NCBI GenBank assembly: GCA_007745635.1
Contig: CP036272.1
Location: forward strand, 6,213,697 to 6,277,696
DNA from: Stieleria bergensis
GTDB taxonomy: Bacteria > Planctomycetota > Planctomycetia > Pirellulales > Pirellulaceae
Reading direction: 5' to 3'
DNA: 64,000 nt
Shown: positions 54,866 to 64,000 of the stretch, piece after piece
Layout of the letters: each line of letters starts with the position of its first letter
Numbering within the stretch: the first letter of the stretch is position 1
Position numbers and translations under genes: made by a program
The notes under the pieces: model-generated
What the model was told of the DNA's origin: nothing
Databases searched by the model: none
What the model saw: the letters and a program-made list of their open reading frames with translations, nothing else

Positions 54866-56017
54866 TTAGCGGTGAAGCGATTCCAGTCCGCAGCGTTGCA
54901 TGTGATCGTTGGCGGCAAACCACTCATGCGTCGAGAGGTCGGCGGCCATGATTTGCCAATGCATTCGATCTGCTGAAAGTAAGAACGCAAGCGAGGCCAC
55001 CGTGTCATCATCATGCCTTGGACTCCGATCGATTAAGGTCTGCAAACTCCGAGCCTGTTCTGCATCCAAATCAGAACGCTCAACAATGCGCCGAAGCATC
55101 GGAATCACGACTGTCCCTAGATCAGCCAGTTTCTTTCGCGCTGCTCGGCGTTCGGACAATCGAGTTGACCCCAATTGATCCGTCAACGCATCGATATGCT
55201 CACTGGTCACACCCGAAAGATGACCGACGTGATTTCGTAGATAAGCTTTGGTTTGCTCGGCCAAATCCAGCAGACTGCGTCCTGCTAACACACGTCCGTA
55301 CAACCAATCCGCATGCTGTTGCCAGCCAACAGGGTCCTGTCCCACAATGTGCAAGATGGTCGTGCCCTGAACATAGACGGTTTGAACCTCGCGGCCAGCA
55401 GACTGCATTTGGCGGTGCCATTGAATCTGGCCGCCCACTGATTGCTGCATCCGCACGACTTCGCCGCTTTCCTTCAACAGCGATTCAAACTGCAAGCCTC
55501 CACCATGCTGAACCATTAACTGCATCATCTGCTGTGGGCTTTCATACCGATACAACACGGCGGGGATACCGTCGGCCGCTGAAACATGCAGCACCTCGGT
55601 AAACGCTTCGTTGGAGAACTCTTCGCTACCTTTGCGATAACGCACGGGATCCAGTAGCACTTTGCCGCCAAGGAGTCGAAACCGTGCCAACGCGGCATCA
55701 TGAAACAAGCCCGTCGGTGGCAACCGTTCAATCAGATCATCAGCCACATCGAATCGCTGATGATTGACGTTTTGCTGCGCGGGTGGAGATTGCGGCGCAG
55801 GTGGAGCTGAATTGCTATCCGCTAATTGACCTCTAGCGGTGCCTCCGTCACCGTTAGAGTCAGCCGGAGAAAAGTCAGGTCTGAGAGGATCTGACCTGGC
55901 TGGTCCGAGACGCTGACCAGCATTCGGCTCGTCTGCTTGAGTCGAAAGTACAGAAAACAAGAGTCCCAAGGACAACACGCATCCACGGGACCAGTCTCTT
56001 AAGCAATGAACCTTCAT
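54866..56017 (-). CDS. Secreted protein of unknown function
   Basis: This 383-residue protein has a signal peptide (MKVHCLRDWSRGCVLSLGLLFSVLSTQA), then about 70 residues rich in proline, serine and glutamine. A globular part follows with mixed beta strands (about 95-265). The C-terminus is mostly helical and contains short HEAT-like helices (TRLSERRAARKKLADLG, then VIPMLRRIVER). No known domain was recognised. ATG 56017 has AAGGA about 11 bases upstream. The gene is convergent with the sulfatase, and a long hairpin lies in its upstream region. Confidence 0.68.
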   Translation of the reverse strand: MKVHCLRDWSRGCVLSLGLLFSVLSTQADEPNAGQRLGPARSDPLRPDFSPADSNGDGGTARGQLADSNSAPPAPQSPPAQQNVNHQRFDVADDLIERLPPTGLFHDAALARFRLLGGKVLLDPVRYRKGSEEFSNEAFTEVLHVSAADGIPAVLYRYESPQQMMQLMVQHGGGLQFESLLKESGEVVRMQQSVGGQIQWHRQMQSAGREVQTVYVQGTTILHIVGQDPVGWQQHADWLYGRVLAGRSLLDLAEQTKAYLRNHVGHLSGVTSEHIDALTDQLGSTRLSERRAARKKLADLGTVVIPMLRRIVERSDLDAEQARSLQTLIDRSPRHDDDTVASLAFLLSADRMHWQIMAADLSTHEWFAANDHMQRCGLESLHR

Positions 56018-56068
56018 CGCTAAACCGATCCTTTTGCGCCATCATGTACGCAAAATAGCGGGCATTGT

Positions 56069-56102
56069 GGTAACAAAAATCGAAGCTCGATTTTCAGTTA
56101 CC
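56069..56102 (-). terminator. Long hairpin downstream of ribD
   Basis: AAAATCGA and TCGATTTT form an eight-base stem around AGC, extended by GGTAAC / GTTACC after a small internal loop. On the minus strand the second arm ends in a T-run, as in an intrinsic terminator for ribD (stop at 56220). It could also serve the promoter of the secreted protein gene that starts at 56017. Confidence 0.45.
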
Positions 56103-56219
56103 GTTCCGATAACAAATCATCGGCGGATAAGAAAGAACAATCGGGCAAATGTTTCAAGGATTGCGGATGTTAACCACTGCGCAACCCTTTACGCACCTGT
56201 TTCGCCACATGACTTGCTA

Positions 56220-57380
56220 TCAAATCCGTCGCAAAATCATTCTTACGTCTTGCCCAAAGCTGTCCACTGACTGCAAGTCAAATCGAGGAGCTTGATCCAA
56301 GTGCGGTAGACCTAAACCAGCGATCGGCCCCGAGGCTTGCTTGCCCCCAAACAGGGTTGCGCCAACGTAAACGTGGCATTCATCGATCAGACAATGCTGT
56401 GTGTGAATGAAGCTACCCAATAATTCTCCGCCACCTTCAATCATGATGTTAGACAGTTTGGCATCGCCAAGCTTCGTCAACAATTCGCGAACCATTAGCG
56501 ATTGGTCGGAGGTTGACAATGAAACAGCCTGCGCCCCCATTTCTTGCAAAACACGCAACTGTTCCGAATCCACCAAGGGCGAACAATACAACCAAGTTGG
56601 AATCTTAGTGGCGGTTTGCATTAGCTTTGCGTCTGAGGAAGGCAAGCGTTTGTGGCATAGAACGATCCGCTGGGCGACCCTTGCGGGCTGCACCGATTGC
56701 GATTCCTGGTTGTTAATCCGGGCGGTTAACAATGGATCATCTGCGGCAACAGTTCCCATGCCGACGACGATTGCGTCGACTCGAGAGCGCAACAAGTGAA
56801 CTTGATGCCGAGACTGCTGCCCCGTGATCCACTGGCTTTCCCCCATCACGGTGGCGATCTTTCCATCGGCTGTCATGGCCCATTTGGCGATGACCCAGGG
56901 CATGCCGGTGCGCACGAGCTTCAAGTAGGGCGCATTGAGTGCTTCGGCTTGCTGCTGGAGAACGCCGAGGGTGACATCGATGCCCGCCTGCTTTAACTGT
57001 TCGATCCCGCCGCCGCTGACCTTGGGAAAAGGGTCTGCCAGCGCGATGACGACCCGGCGCACTTTGGCCGCGATCAAGGCCTCACTGCAGGGAGGCGTCT
57101 TGCCATGATGACAGCACGGCTCCAGTGTGACGTAGGCGGTTGCACCTTCGGCCTCGGCCGCGCTAGCCAGAGACTTCAATGCGTCGACTTCGGCATGATC
57201 GAGGCCGAATGCATGATGATACCCTTGACCAATGAGTTGCTGATCTTTGACCAGAACACAACCGACCATGGGATTGGGTTCGACCGCTCCCTGGCCACGG
57301 GCGGCCAGCGAGAGAGCGATTTGCATCCAGTGCTCATCACTGCATGCGGCCGGTTCCTGATTGGCTTTTGAATCCATCAT
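56220..57380 (-). CDS. ribD: Bifunctional riboflavin biosynthesis protein RibD
   Basis: This 386-residue protein has an N-terminal deaminase domain with zinc ligands H62 and catalytic E64 (HAEVD), C89 in TLEPCCHHGKTPPC and C98. The C-terminal reductase domain runs from about residue 155 (GMPWVIAKWAMTADGKIATVMGESQWI) to the NADPH-site MIEGGGELLGSF. Together these carry out deamination and reduction of the pyrimidine intermediate in riboflavin synthesis. It lies 12 bases after a SEC-C/TPR gene, in one operon; no other rib gene is adjacent. The length is normal. Confidence 0.95.
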   Translation of the reverse strand: MMDSKANQEPAACSDEHWMQIALSLAARGQGAVEPNPMVGCVLVKDQQLIGQGYHHAFGLDHAEVDALKSLASAAEAEGATAYVTLEPCCHHGKTPPCSEALIAAKVRRVVIALADPFPKVSGGGIEQLKQAGIDVTLGVLQQQAEALNAPYLKLVRTGMPWVIAKWAMTADGKIATVMGESQWITGQQSRHQVHLLRSRVDAIVVGMGTVAADDPLLTARINNQESQSVQPARVAQRIVLCHKRLPSSDAKLMQTATKIPTWLYCSPLVDSEQLRVLQEMGAQAVSLSTSDQSLMVRELLTKLGDAKLSNIMIEGGGELLGSFIHTQHCLIDECHVYVGATLFGGKQASGPIAGLGLPHLDQAPRFDLQSVDSFGQDVRMILRRI

Positions 57381-57392
57381 CCAGTTTCAAGA

Positions 57393-59555
57393 TCAGTCCA
57401 TTCCGGGAACCCAGAGTTTCCCGCCACCTTCACCGGAATCAGAGGCTGGCGCAGAGGACCCGGATTCGGGAGTCCATAAACCACCGGATGATCCCTGCGA
57501 GGGAGCCGGGGCGGCGGTGAATTGATCACTCGGCCCAGCAGCTGCCGCTGGAGGCGCAGCTGATCGAGGACGTCCATCGGGGTTGATCAAACCGTAACGC
57601 ATCATGATCTGCTGAACCATGCCGATCACTTGTGGGTTGTTACCGTAACGTTGCTGCAGAAGCGTCATGTCCGCCTGGAAGCCTTCTGCGTCCGCGGAAA
57701 CCAATCGATGCTCAAAACGCTGCATCAATAACTCAAGTGGATCGATCGAATGCTTGTCGGCATACTCCATGCCTTCGCTGAGACGCTCAAGAATGGCGGT
57801 ATCACTTTCTGCCAGCGGAGCCCAAAGCGTGTAGGCCTGAACCACTTGTTCGGCATTGACTTCGTCGCCCTCATGAGTCTTGGCGTACTCGATCGCCGCG
57901 CCAGCCCAACGGTTCACGACACCGACTTGCCCCGAGTGTTGTGCGGTGAAGGTAATCCACAGCAAGCCCTCAAAGCCAATGCCGTCCATCTTGACGCGCC
58001 CCAAGTCAATGGCTTTCACTGAACCAAGTTGGTCCTCGGGAATTTCCAGTTCGGGCAATGGATCGATCTTTGCAGCATCATAAATGTACTGCATGGGTTG
58101 CTTTAACGTTTGCAGCAACTGGCGTCCTTCTAGCAAACGCACCACCACTTGGCGCTCAAAGAGCAGGGAATCGTCGGAGGCGGCTTCCGCCAGCGACTTG
58201 CCGCCGAGCAATGGCAATCCAACGCTGCAAACGCGTTGGCCAAAGGTACTGTTGGCAAACTCCTCCAGGTACGGCTTCAGCTCGACTGGATTGTCTGGCA
58301 ATTCCTTTTGGTTGGGCGTTCCCATTGGGAAGGACCACAGCGGCACAATATTGGATTTGTCTTCGGTGATTTCTGCTTGAGGCAGCGCCTGACTGATTGC
58401 TGCTTTGACGGCCTCCAAGTCGGCTTCAACAACGTTGACACAGATCAACTCTGGCTCTCGATCTGTCTGCCGGCCATAGAGGAACAAACTGCCGACGACT
58501 GCATTGAACTTTCCATCATCGGTCGGTTGCACGACGGAGAAACCACTGCGTGGCGAAACCTCTTGGCCCTCCAGTTCCAGGCCTGAGAAATCCTGCCCGG
58601 TCATGGCTTCGATCTGAGCTTCGGCGGTCAGTGCCATTTCGGCTTCAGAGACATCCGGGAAACTCGCCCGCAGACGATACAGGCTGGTAGACGCCTCAGG
58701 CTCATCAGCCAACAGATCAGTAATCGCACGCAGTCGTTGGCGAGCAATCAGATCCAAGGACTCATCCTGGCTAAGTTGCAGCGCCAAGTCCTGTTGTCGC
58801 CGCTCATCACAACGCCAGACAGCACACTGCAGCAATCCAGACAGGACCGCTGGATGAGTGACTCCGGATCGTTTGAGCGATTCAAATTTAGAATCAGCCA
58901 GCAGGATCTTTCGATCATCGAACAGAGCTTTGGCTTCTTCATAACGCTCTGCCCAATCCGCATCGGCGGGATGGGGCAACAACTCCGGAACCTCTTTCAT
59001 CAACTGATGAACGTTCGGACTGGAGTACATCTGGCTGAGCGCAGACAATGCTTGTTGACTGAACACGGTTTCTGAACCGGCGCAAAGCATGGCGTAAACT
59101 TGCGCCGAGAAGTAGCGTTGCTTTGAATAAGCGTTCAAAGCGACCATGAAGGCGTTATCGATCACCGAGGCTTCGATCTGATCACTTGACTCGCTAAACG
59201 CTTCCAGGGTCAAATCCGCGGCGGCGGGCAAGTTGTCTTCGGTCAATCGCACCACTGCCATCTGTGACAGAGCAATCGGATTGGCAGGCTGCAAGCGGAT
59301 GAAGTGTTCCGCATTCTCCTTCAAGGTTTCATGTTCCCCCAAACCAATCAACAGACGACCGCGAATCGCCAGCGCCCAAGCCGCATCAGGATGCTCAGTG
59401 ATGATTGACTTCAGTCGGTCCAGTGCGGGAACCACTTGGCCGCCATTGACCATGTTCAGCACTTGATCCATCAAGCCAACTGAATCCTTGCACTTGCAGA
59501 ATTTGATCTTCTTGCCATTTCCACAGGGGCACAGTGCGTACTGATCAATGCTCAT
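57393..59555 (-). CDS. SEC-C motif and TPR-like protein
   Basis: This 720-residue cytosolic protein begins with a SEC-C-type zinc motif (CPCGNGKKIKFCKC, residues 9-22), as at the SecA C-terminus. Helical TPR-like repeats follow to about residue 320. A middle domain of unknown fold contains FGQRVCSVGLPLLGG, and the tail is proline/serine/glycine-rich with two similar GG-LW-P blocks near the C-terminus. The zinc motif can bind SecB-type partners or ribosomal components in other proteins; the role here is not known. It is the upstream gene of the ribD operon. Confidence 0.82.
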   Translation of the reverse strand: MSIDQYALCPCGNGKKIKFCKCKDSVGLMDQVLNMVNGGQVVPALDRLKSIITEHPDAAWALAIRGRLLIGLGEHETLKENAEHFIRLQPANPIALSQMAVVRLTEDNLPAAADLTLEAFSESSDQIEASVIDNAFMVALNAYSKQRYFSAQVYAMLCAGSETVFSQQALSALSQMYSSPNVHQLMKEVPELLPHPADADWAERYEEAKALFDDRKILLADSKFESLKRSGVTHPAVLSGLLQCAVWRCDERRQQDLALQLSQDESLDLIARQRLRAITDLLADEPEASTSLYRLRASFPDVSEAEMALTAEAQIEAMTGQDFSGLELEGQEVSPRSGFSVVQPTDDGKFNAVVGSLFLYGRQTDREPELICVNVVEADLEAVKAAISQALPQAEITEDKSNIVPLWSFPMGTPNQKELPDNPVELKPYLEEFANSTFGQRVCSVGLPLLGGKSLAEAASDDSLLFERQVVVRLLEGRQLLQTLKQPMQYIYDAAKIDPLPELEIPEDQLGSVKAIDLGRVKMDGIGFEGLLWITFTAQHSGQVGVVNRWAGAAIEYAKTHEGDEVNAEQVVQAYTLWAPLAESDTAILERLSEGMEYADKHSIDPLELLMQRFEHRLVSADAEGFQADMTLLQQRYGNNPQVIGMVQQIMMRYGLINPDGRPRSAAPPAAAAGPSDQFTAAPAPSQGSSGGLWTPESGSSAPASDSGEGGGKLWVPGMD

Positions 59556-59843
59556 TAGGGCTTACCAGGGTTGGGAGTGAGTAGTTGCAACTGCAGATCC
59601 TACCATGACCGCCCGCTACCACCCAAGCCCCTTCGGCCAACTGGCCAGTCCAGATGGGGATTTCAACCACCAACGATGGGCAATCCTTCCCAGGGGCGGG
59701 AATTCGCTGCTCTGTCCACGCGTCTGACCGCCGCAGATGGCCCCTGAAATGACCAAATCAGCGTTCTCTCTGAACGCCTCGTCGCGGGCGACCCGAGGCG
59801 TTGGCTAACGGTCTCCCTGGTGCTTGCCAGCTACCCGACGACG

Positions 59844-60338
59844 CTATCCTGAGAGGCCGCAAAGTGCGTCGACAAGGAAACAAAACGCCTGCTCACCAAT
59901 CCCCGGATGACTGCTTTCACGCGGTCCGGCAACGTTCAACACCTGGGGCTGCTGATCCTGCAACCAAGCGGCCAAGTCCAACGGGGCCGCTGTTTGCAAA
60001 TCCAAACAAACGAGCGGTCGCGACCAACGCCGTGCAAGATGGCGAGTCAATTGTGTGCCTCCTTTTAGCGTGCCAAGATACAGGATCACCGTGGCACTGC
60101 TGTCAATGATGTTCTGCTCTGTGCGTGCCGGATAGGCCGGCGACTCCATTTCCTGCAACTCATAGCAAGCAGGAATCGGGCCGTCTTCAGACCGCCGCCC
60201 CTTGGGACACCAGCCACCATGTTGAAGGTTCAGCGCCATGGCCGCATCGAGCCCAGCTCGATCGACCCCCGTCTGACCACCGGAAACGATTCTTTCCGGA
60301 AGAAACACATGCTTGTCTTTTACAGAACCCGCGGGCAT
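59844..60338 (-). CDS. SLOG-type putative molybdenum carrier protein
   Basis: This 164-residue protein matches the family annotated as putative molybdenum carrier (a SLOG/LOG-fold protein). It has RIVSGGQTGVDRAGLDAA at the N-terminus, CPKGRRSEDGPIP, ILYLGTLKGGTQLT and NVAGPRESSHPGI. The fold suggests binding of a nucleotide-like ligand; the molybdenum role is only by association. It is the last gene of a minus-strand run after a CinA-like and an RluA-like gene. Confidence 0.85.
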   Translation of the reverse strand: MPAGSVKDKHVFLPERIVSGGQTGVDRAGLDAAMALNLQHGGWCPKGRRSEDGPIPACYELQEMESPAYPARTEQNIIDSSATVILYLGTLKGGTQLTRHLARRWSRPLVCLDLQTAAPLDLAAWLQDQQPQVLNVAGPRESSHPGIGEQAFCFLVDALCGLSG

Positions 60339-60398
60339 AGACAGCTCAACTCAATACATCAAGCAAACAAACTCATCACGCAAGATCGGCAACCACGC

Positions 60399-61190
60399 CT
60401 ACCAATCGAGCGTCTGACTCAACCGTTCCTTGATCTTAGCAGTTTCGTCCACATGCTTTGCCAACTGAGGCCAGCTTTGTGGCACATCAGCACAAAAATG
60501 CATGGACTCTTGAGTCGTTGGATGGAAGCACTTCAGTTGCCAACTGTGCAGCGCAATCGCATTGCCGCCGTTAGAAAACTCAGCTCGAGAACCGTACTTC
60601 TGATCACCCAACAGGGGGAACCCACGACTGGAGAACTGCAATCGAATCTGGTGCTTGCGTCCTGTTAACAGTCGCACAGCGATCAAACATTGGTCCTCTC
60701 TTCGGGCCAGCACGTGATACTGCAACCTGGCCTCTTGCAATGAACCGCTCGAGCTCTGCCGAGCGCCATCTGCTTGCCCCAGCACGCGCATTCGCTGACT
60801 CGATTCGTCTTTATACACCTGATCAACGAACTCGCCAGCCTCAGGCAACTTCTCGGCAGCACGCCCCTTCACCAGGGCCAGATAGAGCTTCTTCGCTTTG
60901 CCGGGAACATTCTTGTTTTTGCCCGCGCCGCCAAACTGAATCGTCATCCGGGACGCAGCCTTACTGGTCCGAGCAAACAGCAACACGCCCGAGGTGACGC
61001 GATCCAATCGGCTGACCACACCAAGAAACACCTTCCCCGGTTTGTCATAACGCTTTCGCAGATAATCAACGGACCATTGATAGGCTGTCAAACTCCCATC
61101 GGTTGCTGACATCGTTGGCATCCCACAGGGCTTGTTGATGACCAACAAATGGTTGTTTTCATACAGCACATGGACTGCACTGTGATTCAT
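60399..61190 (-). CDS. RluA-family pseudouridine synthase
   Basis: This 264-residue protein has the RluA/RsuA catalytic block VVSRLDRVTSGVLLFA, whose aspartate is the nucleophile, plus the later LLTGRKHQIRLQF and PLLGDQKYG motifs. It should convert one or more uridines in rRNA or tRNA to pseudouridine; the target is not known. No S4 domain is present. ATG 61190 is preferred; the longer frame from the GTG at 61259 would overlap the CinA-like gene by 20 bases. It lies between the CinA-like gene and a SLOG-type gene. Confidence 0.9.
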   Translation of the reverse strand: MNHSAVHVLYENNHLLVINKPCGMPTMSATDGSLTAYQWSVDYLRKRYDKPGKVFLGVVSRLDRVTSGVLLFARTSKAASRMTIQFGGAGKNKNVPGKAKKLYLALVKGRAAEKLPEAGEFVDQVYKDESSQRMRVLGQADGARQSSSGSLQEARLQYHVLARREDQCLIAVRLLTGRKHQIRLQFSSRGFPLLGDQKYGSRAEFSNGGNAIALHSWQLKCFHPTTQESMHFCADVPQSWPQLAKHVDETAKIKERLSQTLDW

Positions 61191-61239
61191 GGCAACAACT
61201 GAATGGTTAGACACAAGAGCATTGACGCAACCCGAGAGT

Positions 61240-62520
61240 TCATGAAATGGCGGCTTCACTTTCCGCTTGCAATTGATCGCCGCGCTGAATCTGTTTGCGC
61301 AGATGAGCTAACGCCGACTTGGCGATGCGAGAATAAATGATTGAAGGATGACCGCCGATGCGAGGCGATGCCAAGATCCGACGCCCTTCCGGATCCACTA
61401 CAACCAGATCCACCGGCTGAGCCTCTAACGCTTGACTAGCGTCGCTATCCAAGTGTGGATAGCTTTGCACGACCAGCAACCAAGAGGCTCCGGATCGTTT
61501 TCGCAGCACATCATAGGCGTCCGCAGTAGGCACATCCAATAACGCTGCCAATTCCTCAGGGCCAGCAAAGCAAAAGCCGCCATGATACGCATCGGTCTTC
61601 CCCAATGACGCAAACCAATCGGCCAGGACCGCTGAACGGCCAAATTCAACGGTGATCAAACTTTGACCACGCATCAACAGGTCGCGCTGCACCGCGTGAT
61701 AGAGCTCATACGATTCGCCATGCCCGAAGTACAGATCACCGACCCGCGACATGATTTCTTGGCGGGCCGTTTCAATCTGTCGCTGGCAAGCTTGTGGGTC
61801 CGGTGCCGCGGCTGTGATGCGCAAGGAGATGGTTGCTGAACTGACCGTAATCCCCACTCGGGGAACACGGTCACGAGCGATCATGGTCCCTAAACGCTGC
61901 TCCATGTCGCTTTCACCCACACCAAAGAACTTCATCACGTGATGTTCAATATGCTGCCTGCTACTACCGATCATTTCCAACAGACGCGGCGCGACGGTTT
62001 CGTCAAACATCCGTCGCATTTCTGCCGGCACACCGGGCAAGGCAAAAAAGCGGCACTTGTGGCGATCAGAAACTCGCAGCGTCAAATCCACTCCCGGTGC
62101 AGTGCCCTGTGGATTAAAGATCTCCAAACTGCCCTCGGGAAACATGGCTTGAATATGATTCCGCTCGGGCATTTGGCGATTGCGACGTGCAAACATCTGC
62201 TCGAGATGCACCAACGACTGCTGACGCATCTTCAATGCACGGCCGCTGAGCTGTGACAGGGCTTGGCGAGTCAAGTCATCACGCGTGGGGCCCAATCCGC
62301 CGGTCATCACAACCACGTCAGCTCGCTGAGCTGCGATTCGCAACACGTCAACGTGTTGCTGAAGATGATCACCGACGGTGCTGTGAAAGGCGACCGTCAC
62401 ACCAAGTTCTTCTAAACGCCGACTGATCCACTGCGAATTGGTATCCAATCGGGCTCCACTGGTCATCTCGTCTCCGATCGAGATCACCTCCGCAGTCGTG
62501 CTCCTTACAGGATTCACCAA
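61240..62520 (-). CDS. CinA-like protein with altered C-terminal domain
   Basis: This 426-residue protein has an N-terminal molybdopterin-binding-like (COG1058) domain with EVISIGDEMTSGARLDTNS, VVMTGGLGPTRDDLT and FALPGVPAEM. A C-terminal domain follows in the position of the CinA amidohydrolase. There, the usual ESCTGG block with the catalytic serine is replaced by EFGRSAVLADWFAS, so NMN deamidase activity is probably lost. The N-terminal domain in related proteins has pyrophosphatase activity on ADP-ribose. Starts at TTG 62520 or GTG 62517 are both possible. The gene is the first of three in a minus-strand cluster. Confidence 0.85.
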   Translation of the reverse strand: MVNPVRSTTAEVISIGDEMTSGARLDTNSQWISRRLEELGVTVAFHSTVGDHLQQHVDVLRIAAQRADVVVMTGGLGPTRDDLTRQALSQLSGRALKMRQQSLVHLEQMFARRNRQMPERNHIQAMFPEGSLEIFNPQGTAPGVDLTLRVSDRHKCRFFALPGVPAEMRRMFDETVAPRLLEMIGSSRQHIEHHVMKFFGVGESDMEQRLGTMIARDRVPRVGITVSSATISLRITAAAPDPQACQRQIETARQEIMSRVGDLYFGHGESYELYHAVQRDLLMRGQSLITVEFGRSAVLADWFASLGKTDAYHGGFCFAGPEELAALLDVPTADAYDVLRKRSGASWLLVVQSYPHLDSDASQALEAQPVDLVVVDPEGRRILASPRIGGHPSIIYSRIAKSALAHLRKQIQRGDQLQAESEAAIS

Positions 62521-62674
62521 TCAGTCTCTCGTGATTTGATTGCAAGAATGAGGGTCAATTGCCACCCAACCGACACTTGTCAGCAGCGTCGGCGGGATAA
62601 CAGATTGTCTGCTCGATTGAATCACCCGACAAGGAGATCATTGCAATTAATTCCGACGATCTCCCGGCACTCGA

Positions 62675-64000
62675 TCAGCTAAGGATTTCCTTGACGACGT
62701 GCGCAGGTTCCTCGACACCCGTCAAACGCTGATCAAGCCCCTGGAACTTGTAGGTCAAACGCTGATGATCGATCCCCAGCTGGTTCAAGATGGTGGCGTT
62801 CATGTCACGGATGTGAACGCCAGTGTTACCCAAAATGTTGTAGCTGTGATCATCCGTCAGCCCGTACTCGAAGCCTCGCTTGATGCCCGCTCCTGCCATC
62901 CAAATCGTAAAGCATCGACCATGGTGATCTCGACCGTGATTGTCCTTGGTCAACTTACCCTGCGAGTAAATGGTTCGGCCAAATTCACCGCCCCAAACCA
63001 CCAGGGTGTCATCCAACATGCCGCGTTGCTTAAGGTCTTTAATCAAACCGGCTGATGCCTGATCGATGTCACCACACTGTTGACGAATCTTCGATGGCAG
63101 CGAACCGTGTTGATCCCAACCCCGGTGGAACAACTGCACATAGCGAACGCCTTTTTCAACCATCCGGCGAGCCAGCAAGCAGTTGCGAGCAAAGCTGCCA
63201 GGCTTTTGGACGTCGGGGCCATACATGTCTTGGACATGCTGAGTCTCCTTTTCCACAGCCATCAAATCAGGCACTTCACTCTGCATTCGGAAGGCCATTT
63301 CGTACTGCGCGATGCGAGCCTGCGTTTCAGGATCACCAAACTTGTCATAGGTCATCTGATTGAGCGAATTCAAACCATCCAACATGCCACGCCGAGAGTC
63401 TCGATCAATGCCGGGAGGATTGTTGAGATACAACACCGGCTCGCCACTGCTACGCAGTTTAACCCCCTGGTGTCGGGCGGGCAGGAACCCTGAACCCCAC
63501 AACCGGTCATAGAGCGCTTGTAACTGTCCGCGACCACGCGAAATCATCACGATGTAGGCCGGCATGTTGTCGTTCACACTCCCGAGTCCGTAACTCAGCC
63601 AAGCCCCCAGGGCGGGCTTGCCCTGCTGTTGGACACCTGTATTGATGTATGTAATCGCAGGATCGTGATTGACCGCTTCGGTGTGCATGGACTTGATGAT
63701 CGTGATGTCATCAACGACTCCCGCAGTATGTGGCAGCAAGTCTTTATTGACCCAGGTGCCGTGTTCACCAAACCGCTGGAACTCGAACATCGGCGCCACA
63801 CAAGGAAACTCCTTCTGACCGCTGGTCATGCCTGTTAAGCGTTGCCCCTGCCGAACAGAATCGGGCAATTCCTCGCCATGAAACTTGCGCATCGCAGGTT
63901 TGTAATCAAACGTGTCGATGTGACTGGGACCGCCCGCCATGAACAGATAAATGATCCGCTTGGCTTTGGGAGCAAAGTTGGGAAACTGCGGCAAACCTGG
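62675..64000 (-). CDS. DUF1501 protein, 5' end beyond the window
   Basis: At least 441 residues are visible, with the N-terminus cut by the window edge. The frame is open to the last base, reading [35 protein letters not shown], and the missing part should hold a twin-arginine signal. The domain is DUF1501, an alkaline-phosphatase/sulfatase-like fold found in secreted planctomycete proteins, with [12 protein letters not shown] and [11 protein letters not shown] in the metal-site region. Members usually lie next to a DUF1553/DUF1549 cytochrome gene, which may be just outside the window. Function unknown. Confidence 0.9.
   Translation of the reverse strand, partial: PGLPQFPNFAPKAKRIIYLFMAGGPSHIDTFDYKPAMRKFHGEELPDSVRQGQRLTGMTSGQKEFPCVAPMFEFQRFGEHGTWVNKDLLPHTAGVVDDITIIKSMHTEAVNHDPAITYINTGVQQQGKPALGAWLSYGLGSVNDNMPAYIVMISRGRGQLQALYDRLWGSGFLPARHQGVKLRSSGEPVLYLNNPPGIDRDSRRGMLDGLNSLNQMTYDKFGDPETQARIAQYEMAFRMQSEVPDLMAVEKETQHVQDMYGPDVQKPGSFARNCLLARRMVEKGVRYVQLFHRGWDQHGSLPSKIRQQCGDIDQASAGLIKDLKQRGMLDDTLVVWGGEFGRTIYSQGKLTKDNHGRDHHGRCFTIWMAGAGIKRGFEYGLTDDHSYNILGNTGVHIRDMNATILNQLGIDHQRLTYKFQGLDQRLTGVEEPAHVVKEILS

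Overview
This window looks like a stretch of planctomycete chromosome, most likely from the Pirellulaceae (the Rhodopirellula/Rubripirellula group). The evidence is its gene families. There are four secreted sulfatases with the C-x-P-[ST]-R formylglycine motif. There are four DUF1559 proteins with type IV pilin-like N-termini, two DUF1080 (3-keto-disaccharide hydrolase type) genes, and a giant multi-haem planctomycete cytochrome protein. Further markers are a DUF1501 protein, CehA/McbA-type metallohydrolases, an ECF sigma factor joined to a membrane Ser/Thr kinase, and a PEP-CTERM-like protein. GC is moderate, many starts are GTG or TTG, and Shine-Dalgarno sites are often weak. No rRNA, tRNA, CRISPR array, transposase or phage gene was seen. 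This is core chromosome rich in secreted catabolic functions, not a mobile island.

Layout. 1-7 kb: a SUI1-type initiation factor, a sulfatase, a Cys-rich PEP-CTERM-like protein, and a large TPR/FG-GAP/UnbV lipoprotein. 7-12 kb: three tandem DUF1559 pseudopilin-like genes, the first two a recent duplication that includes their leaders. 12.6-16 kb: a small lipoprotein, a sulfatase, and a hypothetical gene whose start is unclear. 16-20 kb: a DUF1080 protein, then an ECF sigma factor overlapping a membrane-anchored protein kinase. 19.7-26.2 kb: a fourth DUF1559 gene, a five-haem DUF1080/PA14 protein and a beta-propeller dehydrogenase-like protein. 26-32 kb: a sulfatase, an ECF sigma factor, an Hsp20 with an unusual insertion, a fructosamine-kinase-like protein and AroB.

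32-44 kb: a single-pass membrane protein, a membrane-anchored terpene-cyclase-fold protein, a CehA-type metallohydrolase facing a PhoD-type phosphatase, two hypothetical/TPR genes and a PPi-type phosphofructokinase. 45-49 kb: a nitrilase-family amidase, the soluble transhydrogenase SthA, an M28 glutaminyl-cyclase-like protein and a small membrane protein. 49.4-54.8 kb: a second CehA-type protein whose N-terminal domain recurs in the next, nearly abutting gene, followed by a sulfatase. 54.8-64 kb: a secreted hypothetical, ribD with a SEC-C/TPR protein, a CinA-like / RluA-like / SLOG cluster, and a DUF1501 gene cut by the window end.

Taken together, the secreted sulfatases, DUF1080 proteins, cytochrome/beta-propeller pair, CehA-type and PhoD proteins suggest breakdown and oxidation of sulfated or phosphorylated polysaccharides outside the cytoplasm. 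The most unusual signals are these: a motif (TATCCCACC with an opposed GGTGGGATA) in front of both DUF1080 genes; an unnamed domain shared by the 49.5 kb CehA-type protein and its neighbour; a palindrome covering the ribosome binding site at 33.46 kb; and several short tandem repeats confined to intergenic DNA or gene ends.
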